Positions 7,615 to 14,647 of a DNA stretch of 21,754 bases are shown in pieces. The notes under the pieces were generated by a model, which was not told where the DNA came from, did not search any database, and was given only the letters and a program-made list of their open reading frames with translations. Origin of the DNA: UBA4246 sp045113695 (GTDB lineage: Bacteria; Bacillota; Clostridia; Christensenellales; Aristaeellaceae); contig JBGUJG010000099.1 in the NCBI GenBank assembly GCA_045113695.1, positions 1-21,754 on the forward strand, in the 5' to 3' direction. Both the position numbers and the translations under genes were made by a program. Within the stretch, counting starts at the first letter, position 1. Each line of letters starts with the position of its first letter.

Positions 7615-9021
7615 TCAGCCTACCGTGCCTTTCATTTCCAGCCGGATCAGGTTGTTCATCTCCACCGCGTATTCCAGCGGCAGTTCTTTGGATACGTTGT
7701 CCGCGAAGCCGGACACGATCATCGCCCGGGCGTCTTCCTCGCTGATGCCGCGGGACATCAGGTAAAACACCGCCTCGTCGCTGATCCGGCCGATCTGCGC
7801 CTCGTGGCCGATGTCCGCGTCGCCGGACCGGATATCCATCGCCGGGATCGTATCGGAGCGGGACCGGTCGTCCAGCATCAGGCTCTCGCAGGACACGGCG
7901 GATTTGGCCCGCCGGGCGTTTTCCGTCACCACGACCGAGCTTCTGAACGTGCTGATACCGCCGCTCTTGGAGATCGACTTGGTATTGACATAAGAGGACG
8001 TATCTGACCCCTGGTGCACGACCTTCGCGCCGGTATCCAGGTTCTGCCCTTCACCGGCGAAGGTGATGCCGGTAAACTCCATCTGGGAGCGGTCGCCCTT
8101 TAAGATGGTCATCGGATACAGGTAGCTGACATGGCTGCCGAAGGAACCGGACACCCACTCCATCCGCGCCCCCTCTTCGACGACGGCGCGCTTGGTATTG
8201 AGGTTGTACATGTTCTTGGACCAGTTTTCGATCGTGGAGTAGCGCAGCTTGGCGTTCTTCCCGACGAACAGCTCCACGCAGCCGGCGTGCAGGTTGGCCA
8301 CGTTGTACTTGGGGGCCGAGCAGCCCTCGATAAAGTGGAGGGACGCCCCTTCGTCCACGATGATCAGCGTGTGCTCGAACTGGCCGGCGCCCTTGGCGTT
8401 CAGCCGGAAATAGGACTGCAGCGGGATCGCGACCTCCACGTTTTTCGGCACGTACACGAACGACCCGCCGGACCAGACCGCCCCGTGCAGGGCGGCGAAC
8501 TTATGGTCCGCCGGCGGCACCAGCTTCATGAAGTGGGACCGGATCATGTCCGCGTACGGTCCGCGCATCGCGCTTTCCAGGTCCGTATAGATGACGCCCT
8601 GGGCGGCCACTTCCTCCCGGACGTTGTGGTACACCAGCTCGCTGTCGTACTGGGCGCCGACTCCGGCCAGGGATTTGCGCTCCGCCTCCGGAATGCCCAG
8701 GCGCTCGAAGGTGTCCTTGATGTCCTGCGGCACTTCCTCCCAGGTGTTGGACATATGCTTGCTGCGGCGGACGTAGGTGACGATGTTGTCCATGTCCAGC
8801 CCTTCGATGGAAGGGCCCCAGTCCGGCACCCGGAGGGACCGGTAGACCGACAGGCAGTGCAGGCGGAAGGCCCGCATCCAATCCGGATCGTTCTTTTCGT
8901 CCGAGATCTGGCTGATGATCTCCTCCGTGAGCCCGGCGTCCACCTTCCAGTTGCCGGTTTCCGCGTCGCGGATATCGTAAACGCTGCGGTCGATCGCCTC
9001 GACCTGTGTCTTTTCTCTCAT
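7615..9021 (-). CDS. sufB: Fe-S cluster scaffold subunit SufB
   Basis: SufB is the subunit of SufBC2D on which the nascent Fe-S cluster is built. The 468-residue product has the usual length and the family signatures: NMYNLNTKRA with surrounding beta-helix strands, AVSCESLMLDDRSRSDTIP, with the conserved sulfur-accepting Cys at 378, and GDADIGHEAQIGRISDEAV with the adjacent His/Glu pair. FYLMSRGISEEDAR follows, as in SufD. No intein is present, although SufB is a known intein host. ATG 9021 lies 4 bases after the sufC stop. The next gene on the strand is the unknown secreted protein at 21 bases, and only then sufD, so the usual sufB-sufD adjacency is broken. Confidence 0.98.
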   Translation of the reverse strand: MREKTQVEAIDRSVYDIRDAETGNWKVDAGLTEEIISQISDEKNDPDWMRAFRLHCLSVYRSLRVPDWGPSIEGLDMDNIVTYVRRSKHMSNTWEEVPQDIKDTFERLGIPEAERKSLAGVGAQYDSELVYHNVREEVAAQGVIYTDLESAMRGPYADMIRSHFMKLVPPADHKFAALHGAVWSGGSFVYVPKNVEVAIPLQSYFRLNAKGAGQFEHTLIIVDEGASLHFIEGCSAPKYNVANLHAGCVELFVGKNAKLRYSTIENWSKNMYNLNTKRAVVEEGARMEWVSGSFGSHVSYLYPMTILKGDRSQMEFTGITFAGEGQNLDTGAKVVHQGSDTSSYVNTKSISKSGGISTFRSSVVVTENARRAKSAVSCESLMLDDRSRSDTIPAMDIRSGDADIGHEAQIGRISDEAVFYLMSRGISEEDARAMIVSGFADNVSKELPLEYAVEMNNLIRLEMKGTVG

Positions 9022-9025
9022 GGTG

Positions 9026-9778
9026 TCACGCCTTTTTCATGGCAATAAATTCATCGTAGCCGCTCTCGTTGACCCGCGTCACCAGGGAAGCATCCCCCTC
9101 GTACACCAGGGTGCCGTCCACCATGATGTGGGTGCGGTCGATCCGCAGCGGGTCCAGGATGCGGGTGGAATGGGTGATGATCAGCAGGGCCCCGCCGGTC
9201 TCCTGCTGGTAGGTGCGGATCCCCTCCGCCACCAGGCGGACGGCATCCACGTCCAGGCCGGAGTCCGTCTCGTCCAGGATCGCCAGGTCCGGCCGGAACA
9301 GAAGCATCTGCAGGATCTCCGCCTTTTTCTTCTCCCCGCCGGAAAAGCCGACGTTAAGGCCCCTTTCCGCCTTTTCCGGGGAAATCTCCAGCAGCTCCAT
9401 CACCCTGCGCATCTGCTTTCTGAACTCCCACGGCCGGACCTTGACGCCCGTCCGCTCGGATACGGCGCTGCGCAGGAAGCTTTCCAGCGAAAGCCCCGGC
9501 ACCTCCAGCGGCTCCTGGAAGGACAGGAACATGCCTTTTTTCGCCCGCTGGTCTGCGGGCAGGCTGATGATCTCCTCCCCTTTAAAAAGCAGGGAGCCGG
9601 TCGTCTTATACCGCGGGGAGCCCATCAGGGCATAGCCCAGGGTGGACTTGCCCGCCCCGTTCGGCCCCATCAGGACATGGGTCTCCCCCGGTGCAACGGA
9701 CAATCCGATATCGGACAGAATCTGTTTATCTTCCACGGAAACGTTCAGGTGTTCCGCTTTCAGCAGCGCCTCGCCCAA
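9026..9778 (-). CDS. sufC: Fe-S assembly ATPase SufC
   Basis: SufC is the soluble ABC-type ATPase that drives structural change in SufBC2D. The 250-residue protein has Walker A GPNGAGKST (38-46), the Q-loop Gln88, signature FSGGEKKK (145-152), Walker B LAILDE (165-170) followed by TDSGLD, and switch His203 in ITHS. The DETDSGLDVDA sequence is characteristic of SufC. The start is TTG 9778, with GGAGG 8 bases upstream and no in-frame ATG nearby. It is the first gene of the operon, about 40 bases from the predicted transcription start. A GC hairpin (9792-9806) sits immediately before its ribosome-binding site. Confidence 0.97.
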   Translation of the reverse strand: MGEALLKAEHLNVSVEDKQILSDIGLSVAPGETHVLMGPNGAGKSTLGYALMGSPRYKTTGSLLFKGEEIISLPADQRAKKGMFLSFQEPLEVPGLSLESFLRSAVSERTGVKVRPWEFRKQMRRVMELLEISPEKAERGLNVGFSGGEKKKAEILQMLLFRPDLAILDETDSGLDVDAVRLVAEGIRTYQQETGGALLIITHSTRILDPLRIDRTHIMVDGTLVYEGDASLVTRVNESGYDEFIAMKKA

Positions 9779-9791
9779 GTGTCATTCCTCC

Positions 9792-9806
9792 AGCCGCCGG
9801 GCGGCT
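9792..9806 (-). promoter_or_regulatory. GC hairpin abutting the sufC ribosome-binding site
   Basis: In the sufC leader AGCCGC / GCGGCT can pair around a 3-base loop, ending one base from GGAGG (9787-9791). It could limit ribosome access. On the plus strand the same hairpin is followed by TTTTT (9806-9810), so it could also stop antisense transcription. No plus-strand gene ends here. The regulatory role is inference. Confidence 0.4.
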
Positions 9807-9823
9807 TTTTCTCCCGGACAGAA

Positions 9824-9851
9824 ATTTTACCTACTGATCAGGTAGGCAAAA
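9824..9851 (-). promoter_or_regulatory. suf operon promoter with palindromic operator between -35 and -10
   Basis: On the minus strand a -35-like TTTTGC (9851-9846) and a -10 TAAAAT (9829-9824) are 16 bases apart. The spacer holds CCTACCTGATCAGTAGG (9846-9830), an inverted repeat of CCTAC and GTAGG around TGATCA-like bases. An operator in this position fits repression by a dimeric factor. Rrf2-type regulators such as IscR control suf genes in many bacteria, so one is a reasonable guess, but no such gene is in this window. Confidence 0.55.
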
Positions 9852-10141
9852 GAATCTTAACACGGGACCTGCCCGGTGTCAATAGGGAAATAATCCCGCC
9901 CAGCAGAGAACTTCGCGTATCCCGCCCAGACACTGACATCCGCTTTCGCTCATCTTTTGAGGAGCAAGAAAGATACGCAGAGGACTGACAAAAACCATTC
10001 TGAAAAAATCATAAAAAAAATTTACAAATATGAAATTTGCAGCAGGATTTTTCAGGAGAACGGCGAAATGTATATGAAGGTGTGCGTATGTATCGTTTTT
10101 TACGCAGTTACAGCGCCGCCAAAGGGAAAGGTCGGTCATGC
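9852..10141. other. Divergent intergenic region between sufC and ispH-S1
   Basis: This region holds the upstream side of the suf promoter and an AT-rich leader for ispH. A -35-like CTGACA (9985-9990) precedes an A/T stretch (10002-10036), but no -10 box sits at the ideal distance. Competing translation starts follow: ATG 10068 in another frame with the best Shine-Dalgarno (AGGAG, 10054-10058), ATG 10088 in the ispH frame with GAAGG (10076-10080), and ATG 10142 in the ispH frame with AAAGG (10127-10131). The 10068 frame runs 61 codons and stops at 10253, inside ispH. Confidence 0.5.
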
Positions 10142-12244
10142 ATGCCTGTTGAAATTGCCCGCCACGCGGGATATTGCGCCGGGGTCCGCCGGGCGGTGGA
10201 CATGGCGCGGCAGGCGGCCGTGGAAGCCCGGAAAAAGGGCGTCCCCTGCGTGATGCTGGGGGAGCTGATCCACAACGACCAGTCCCTCCGGGAATTCCGG
10301 GAGTTGGGTGTCGGCATCATCAGCCGCCTGGAAGACGCCCCGGCAAATGCCGCCGTCATTCTCCGCAGCCACGGCGAGCCGCCCGAGACCTACGAAAAAG
10401 CAGAGGCCCTGGGCCTGACGGTGGTGGATACCGCCTGCGTCTTCGTGGCTTCCCTGCACGAAACCGTGCGCAGAAGCGCCCGGGAAGGAAGGCCGGTTCT
10501 GCTGCTGGGCGATCCCGCCCATCCGGAGATCATCGGCACTGCTGGTTTCGGCGAAGGGAAGGTATGGGTCCTGCCGGACGCGGACGCCCCCCTGCCGGAC
10601 ATTGCGGCCCCGGTGCTGGCGGCGCAGACCACCTATCCCCCCGCCAGATGGGAGGAAGCCGTCCGGAAGCTTTCCGCACATTATCCGGGGCTGACAGCCA
10701 TCCGGACGATCTGCACGGCCACGCAGCAGCGGCAGCAGGCCGCGGCCGAACTGGCCGCCCGGGCGGACGCGATGGTGGTGGTCGGCGGCCGGAAGAGCGC
10801 CAACACCCGCAAACTGTACGATACCTGCCGGGCCCTGTGCCCGCGCACCTGTCTGGTGGAAAGCGCCGGGGAAATCCCGGAAGGCTTCTGCGACACCCGG
10901 ACAGAATTACTTGGAATAGCCGCCGGTGCGTCCACACCGGATTGGTCATATAAGGAGGTTGTCACTGTTATGAACGAAACGGAACAGAACAAAGTAGAAC
11001 AAGCGGTTCCCACTGAAGAGATCCGGGAAGAAGTCCAGGAAGCCGTCCAGGAAACCGCACCAGTTCAGGAAGATGCGGCTTTGACCGAAGAGGAAATGAA
11101 CAAGCGCAGCTTCATGGATGACATTGAGGCGACCTTGGTCAGAATCCGCCCCGGCCAGACCGTCACCGGTTCGGTCGTACAGGTCACCGACGATGAGGTG
11201 TGTGTCAACATCGGCTACAAGTCCGACGGCCTGATCAAGCGCGAAGACCTGTCCGACAAGGACGTCAAGGTCGGCGACCAGATCGAGGTGGAAGTTGTCA
11301 AAGTCAACGACGGTGAAGGCAACGTGATCCTCTCCCAGCGCAACATCGTGAACCGCAAGGTCTGGGAAGAGCTGATGGCCAAGTATGAGAACGGCGAGTA
11401 CATCGACGCCGTGGGCAAGGAAGCCGTCAAGGGCGGCCTGATCGCGGATGCCGGCGGCGTTCGCGCCTTCGTGCCCGCTTCCCACCTGGCCCAGCGTTTC
11501 GTCGAGAAGATCGACCAGTTCGTCGGCCAGCCGCTGAAGCTGAAGATCATCGACGTCAACAAGGAAAAGAAGCGCATCGTCGCCAGCCGCAAGGAAGTGC
11601 TGCGCGAGGAAGCCGCCAAGAAGAAGGAAGAAGTCTGGTCCAAGCTGGAAGCCGGCGCTGTCGTCAAGGGCATTGTCCGCCGCTTCGCGGACTTCGGCGC
11701 CTTCGTCGACCTGGGCGGCGTGGACGGCCTGATCCACATCACCGACATGGCGTGGTACCGCATCGGCCATCCCAGCGAAGTGCTGAAGATCGGCGATGAG
11801 ATCGACGTGAAGATCCTCTCCCTGGATCCCGAAAAGGAACGCATCCAGCTGGGCTACAAGCAGCTGCAGCCCAAGCCCTGGGACAACATCGTGGACAAGT
11901 ACCCGGTCGGCGCGATCCTCGAGCGCAAGGTGGTCCGCATCCGTCCCTTCGGCGCCTTCGTCGAGCTGGAGCCCGGCGTGGACGGCCTGGTGCACATTTC
12001 CCAGTGCGCGCTGACCCGCGTGGCCAAGGTCGAGGACGCCCTGCAGCCCGACCAGATCGTCCGCGTGAAGGTGCTCGGCGTTGATCCGGACGCCAAGCGC
12101 ATCAGCCTGAGCGTGCGCGAAGCCCTGGCCGAGGAAGCCCTGGACAACAACTTCTCCGAGGAAATCCCCGGAGACGAGCTGGAAGAAGCCCCCGCTGAGG
12201 AAGCTCCGGCCGCCGAAGAGGAAGCCCCGAAGGCTGAAGAATAA
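10142..12244 (+). CDS. ispH-rpsA: Bifunctional IspH (HMBPP reductase) fused to 30S ribosomal protein S1
   Basis: This 700-residue fusion begins with IspH (residues 1-276), the 4Fe-4S enzyme that makes IPP and DMAPP in the last step of the MEP isoprenoid pathway. Its three cluster ligands are Cys12 (HAGYCAGV), Cys99 (DTACVFV) and Cys191 (RTICTATQQRQ). RSHG, the GDPAHPE block and RKSANTRKL are also present. The rest is an S1-type RNA-binding protein with an acidic N-terminal linker, four S1 domains (about residues 337-404, 420-488, 505-573 and 590-660) and an acidic Ala/Glu tail. I chose ATG 10142 because it places the first ligand at Cys12 as in standalone IspH. ATG 10088 would add 18 residues. 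Such fusions are known in Clostridia. A strong Shine-Dalgarno before Met277 suggests that S1 is also made alone. A terminator follows. Confidence 0.95.
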   Translation: MPVEIARHAGYCAGVRRAVDMARQAAVEARKKGVPCVMLGELIHNDQSLREFRELGVGIISRLEDAPANAAVILRSHGEPPETYEKAEALGLTVVDTACVFVASLHETVRRSAREGRPVLLLGDPAHPEIIGTAGFGEGKVWVLPDADAPLPDIAAPVLAAQTTYPPARWEEAVRKLSAHYPGLTAIRTICTATQQRQQAAAELAARADAMVVVGGRKSANTRKLYDTCRALCPRTCLVESAGEIPEGFCDTRTELLGIAAGASTPDWSYKEVVTVMNETEQNKVEQAVPTEEIREEVQEAVQETAPVQEDAALTEEEMNKRSFMDDIEATLVRIRPGQTVTGSVVQVTDDEVCVNIGYKSDGLIKREDLSDKDVKVGDQIEVEVVKVNDGEGNVILSQRNIVNRKVWEELMAKYENGEYIDAVGKEAVKGGLIADAGGVRAFVPASHLAQRFVEKIDQFVGQPLKLKIIDVNKEKKRIVASRKEVLREEAAKKKEEVWSKLEAGAVVKGIVRRFADFGAFVDLGGVDGLIHITDMAWYRIGHPSEVLKIGDEIDVKILSLDPEKERIQLGYKQLQPKPWDNIVDKYPVGAILERKVVRIRPFGAFVELEPGVDGLVHISQCALTRVAKVEDALQPDQIVRVKVLGVDPDAKRISLSVREALAEEALDNNFSEEIPGDELEEAPAEEAPAAEEEAPKAEE
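10952..10972 (+). promoter_or_regulatory. Internal ribosome-binding site and start codon for a separate S1 product
   Basis: AAGGAGG (10952-10958) is followed after 11 bases by ATG 10970, in frame with ispH, at the exact IspH/S1 border. This is the strongest Shine-Dalgarno near either half of the fusion. It would give a 424-residue free S1 protein from the same message, in addition to the fusion. Confidence 0.7.
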
Positions 12245-12257
12245 TCCCTGACCAGAC

Positions 12258-12318
12258 AGCGGACAGCAGTCCCCGGTTTTTGTGACAGACAGATTCCGGC
12301 GGCGCTGTCCGCTTTTTT
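12258..12318 (+). terminator. Rho-independent terminator after ispH-S1
   Basis: AGCGGACAGC (12258-12267) pairs perfectly with GCTGTCCGCT (12304-12313), which runs directly into TTTTTT. The loop is long (36 bases) and may itself be structured. Confidence 0.75.
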
Positions 12319-12328
12319 GATGGCCTTC

Positions 12329-12356
12329 CGGCGGATAAACCCGTTTATTTCCGCCG
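12329..12356 (+). promoter_or_regulatory. Leader hairpin upstream of the esterase gene
   Basis: CGGCGGA-TAAAC (12329-12340) pairs with GTTTA-TT-TCCGCCG (12343-12356), with a two-base bulge and a tight loop. It ends 10 bases before the AAGGAGG of the next gene. It may shape translation or be a remnant of a termination region. The function is unproven. Confidence 0.35.
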
Positions 12357-12381
12357 ATCATCCTGAAGGAGGATGGATACC

Positions 12382-13062
12382 GTGATAGAACCGTTGAACC
12401 GGGAAATCCTGTCCCAGGACGGCTGCCGGATGCGCCTGTACGGCCGCGGCCGCACCCTCCTGTGGCTGATCGGGGAGGAAGAAGCCCCCTGGCTGGGCGT
12501 CCTGCCGGAAGATGCCGCCGTCATCACCGTTTCCGGAATGGACTGGGACCGGGATCTTTCCCCCTGGCCCGCGGAACCGGTATTCCGGGGCCGGCCTTTT
12601 TCCGGCGGAGCGGCGTCTTATCTGCGCAGGCTGACGGAAGAGCGGATGCCGCAGGCCTGCTCCCGCTTTTCCCTGTCTCCCGTCCGGGAGGGCATCCTCG
12701 GCTATTCCCTGGCCGGGCTCTTTTCACTCTGGGCCCTCAGCCAATGCAGCCGGTTTTCCATGGCTGCATCCGTTTCAGGTTCGCTGTGGTATGACGGGTT
12801 TCTGCCCTGGCTGCAGGCTCATCCCCCGGCCCGCCGGATGGAGCGGCTCTGGTTTTCGGTCGGCGACCGGGAAAAAAAGTCCAGAAACCCCCGCCTGGCC
12901 GCCGTGGAAGACTGCACCCGGCAGGCGGCTGCCTGGGCACAGGCTGCCTGCGATGAAGTCCGCTTCGAGCTCTCCCCCGGCGGACATTTCGATCAGCCGG
13001 ACCAAAGGCTGCTGCGCGCCGTCCGGTTTCTCCTGCAGGCTGAAGACGGGAATTCACCGTGA
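12382..13062 (+). CDS. Alpha/beta-hydrolase, putative esterase (esterase D / Fes-like)
   Basis: This 226-residue cytoplasmic hydrolase has a nucleophile elbow GYSLAG (Ser109 from the chosen start) after a strand ending GIL. A likely acid residue sits in FSVGDRE (Asp162), and a late His in SPGGHFDQPDQR (His202) completes a catalytic triad. The spacing matches the esterase D/enterochelin-esterase-like group. The substrate is unknown, and short acyl esters or conjugates are plausible. I prefer GTG 12382, because AAGGAGG (12366-12372) lies 9 bases upstream. ATG 12373 abuts that ribosome-binding site with no spacing and would add only 3 residues. The gene follows the S1 terminator, so it needs its own promoter or read-through; I see no clear promoter. 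A hairpin follows the gene. Confidence 0.82.
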   Translation: MIEPLNREILSQDGCRMRLYGRGRTLLWLIGEEEAPWLGVLPEDAAVITVSGMDWDRDLSPWPAEPVFRGRPFSGGAASYLRRLTEERMPQACSRFSLSPVREGILGYSLAGLFSLWALSQCSRFSMAASVSGSLWYDGFLPWLQAHPPARRMERLWFSVGDREKKSRNPRLAAVEDCTRQAAAWAQAACDEVRFELSPGGHFDQPDQRLLRAVRFLLQAEDGNSP

Positions 13063-13118
13063 AACCGGCTGCTACTGAGGCAGCGCAAAGAAAGCAAAAA
13101 ACACAAATATTGCAAAAG

Positions 13119-13152
13119 CCCCGGCCAGGATCGTCCGAATGATCCGGCCGGG
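13119..13152 (-). terminator. Hairpin terminator between convergent esterase and BspA-type genes
   Basis: CCCGGCC-A-GGATC (13120-13132) pairs with GATCC-GGCCGGG (13141-13152), with one bulged base. On the minus strand it is followed by GCTTTTGC and a T-rich stretch, so it most likely ends the leucine-rich-repeat gene transcript about 90 bases past its stop. It may also work weakly on the plus strand. Confidence 0.6.
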
Positions 13153-13240
13153 TTATGTTTATTCATGGCGGAACGGCATTTCATGCGAAGGCCGGGCAGG
13201 ACTGCCCAGGCGGAATGTTCCGGCTGTCTTCCGCTGTCCG

Positions 13241-14494
13241 TCACTCCGGCGGGAGCGGACCGCCGTAATACACGATCTCCGCTCCGGTTCCGGAAAGGGC
13301 GTCCGGCGCCAGCGTGATCCCTTCCGGCAGGAACAGCAGCAGAAGATCCGGACAGTCTGCGAACGCCCGGCTGCCGATCTGCCCGCAGTCCGCCGGCACG
13401 ACGGCCGCCTGACCGGAAACCCCGCTGAGGGCCTCCGCTTCCAGGCAGATCAGTCCCTCCGGCAGCCGGATGACATCCAGGCCGTCCATCTGGAAAACCC
13501 GGCGGCAGTACCGGCACGCTCCGTCTTCCAGCACATGGATTCCTTTTTCGCATTCCCCCGGCAGGGCTTCCGGATGCCATTCCGCATTTCTCAGATCATC
13601 ATTTCCCGTGTTGATCTGTATGTCCTGTTTCTGCCCGGCCGTCCCGGCGTAATAGACGTCCGTCAGCGCGGAACAGGAACTGAAAGCGCCGGAATCAATC
13701 AGCTGCAGGGACGCGGGCAGATAGATCCTTTTCAGCCCGGCCGCGGCTGAAAAGGCGCTTTCCCCGATCTTCCTCACCCCTTCCGGAAGGAACACGGAGG
13801 CAAGGCGGTTGGGACTCGTATTATAGGAAAAAGTGAGTGCCGGAACCTCGGTCACGGAGGGCGTCCACACGACCTCCTCCAGGTCAGCACAGGATTCAAA
13901 CACACTCAGGCCCATCAGCTGCAGGCCCTGCGGCAGGCGGACAGCGCGAAGACCGGTCCCGCGGAAAGCTTTGGATCCGATGGAGCTGACTGTGTCCGGC
14001 AGCATGATCCGTGTCAGCGATGCGCAGTTTTCAAAAGCATTATCCCCGATGGTACGCAGCATCTCAGACAGCCTGATCTCCCGAAGCTGTCCGCACTCCG
14101 CGAAAGCGTAATGTCCGATTCCGGTCACTGTATCCGGCAGGCTGACGGAGGTCAGCGAAACACAGCCGTACAGGGCGCTGGCCCCGATCCGGGAAACCCC
14201 CTCCGGCAGGATGACCGTGCTGAGCGCTTCACAGCCGTCAAACGCATGATTTCCGACAGCGGTCACGCCCGCCGCCACGGACACCGTCCGGATTTCATCC
14301 CGGAACGCTTTCCACGGGACCGTATTCTTCGTATAGTCCGCCATCGGCCCGGTCCCGGCGACTGTCAGCGTTCCGTCCGCGAACGCCCAGTTCACATCCG
14401 TCCCGCAGGCGCCGGAGGTCTCCGCAGCGGACACCCCTGCCGCCAGCAGCACATGTGCCAGAACGATCAGCAAAATCAGACCGCGCCTGATCAT
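13241..14494 (-). CDS. Secreted BspA-type leucine-rich repeat protein (LRR_5)
   Basis: This 417-residue surface or secreted protein begins with a signal peptide (MIRRGLILLIVLAHVLLAAGVSAA by position 1-24, likely cut after VSAA). After a short domain (WAFADGTLTVAGTGPM) come repeats of the BspA/LRR_5 type with the pattern IG-AF-C-L-I-LP. Examples are VGNHAFDGCEALSTVILPEG, IGDNAFENCASLTRIMLPDT and IGESAFSAAAGLKRIYLPAS. A second small run of repeats lies near the C terminus after a Cys-containing insert (CEKGIHVLEDGACRYC). No membrane anchor, sortase motif or cell-wall-binding domain is visible. Such proteins usually bind host, plant or bacterial surfaces. The start is ATG 14494, with GGGAGG 7 bases upstream. 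The frame extends to TTG 14545, but that lies at the predicted transcription start. A perfect promoter drives it. Confidence 0.9.
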   Translation of the reverse strand: MIRRGLILLIVLAHVLLAAGVSAAETSGACGTDVNWAFADGTLTVAGTGPMADYTKNTVPWKAFRDEIRTVSVAAGVTAVGNHAFDGCEALSTVILPEGVSRIGASALYGCVSLTSVSLPDTVTGIGHYAFAECGQLREIRLSEMLRTIGDNAFENCASLTRIMLPDTVSSIGSKAFRGTGLRAVRLPQGLQLMGLSVFESCADLEEVVWTPSVTEVPALTFSYNTSPNRLASVFLPEGVRKIGESAFSAAAGLKRIYLPASLQLIDSGAFSSCSALTDVYYAGTAGQKQDIQINTGNDDLRNAEWHPEALPGECEKGIHVLEDGACRYCRRVFQMDGLDVIRLPEGLICLEAEALSGVSGQAAVVPADCGQIGSRAFADCPDLLLLFLPEGITLAPDALSGTGAEIVYYGGPLPPE

Positions 14495-14550
14495 CCCCGT
14501 CCCTCCCCCTTTCCGGCTGATCCGTGTCATTTCAGTTTGATCCAACCGTC

Positions 14551-14579
14551 ATTATAGAATGCTCCGGAAAGGCTGTCAA
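14551..14579 (-). promoter_or_regulatory. Perfect consensus sigma-A promoter of the BspA-type gene
   Basis: On the minus strand TTGACA (14579-14574) and TATAAT (14556-14551) are both exact consensus hexamers with exactly 17 bases between them. Transcription would start near 14545, about 50 bases before ATG 14494. Confidence 0.9.
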
Positions 14580-14583
14580 CCAG

Positions 14584-14616
14584 AAAAAACCGGCCTTCCC
14601 GTGACGGGAAAGCCGG
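14584..14616 (-). terminator. Rho-independent terminator of the peptidoglycan-binding lipoprotein gene
   Basis: On the minus strand CCGGCTTTCCCG, loop TCA, and CGGGAAGGCCGG form a 12-position stem with a single mismatch, followed by TTTTTT (14589-14584). It lies 31 bases past the stop codon and 4 bases before the -35 box of the next promoter. Confidence 0.9.
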
Positions 14617-14647
14617 AAAAGGAGAGGAATCGGGGGTGCCGGACCGG

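Noticed and set aside
9792..9810. Plus-strand terminator-like hairpin with a T-run upstream of sufC
   Set aside because: No plus-strand gene ends here, so it was kept only as a leader hairpin of sufC and not called as a terminator.
10946..12361. A 471-codon minus-strand frame opposite the S1 domains
   Set aside because: It is rich in Leu/Asp/His from the reverse complement of S1 codons, with no domain; the S1 repeats on the plus strand are certain.
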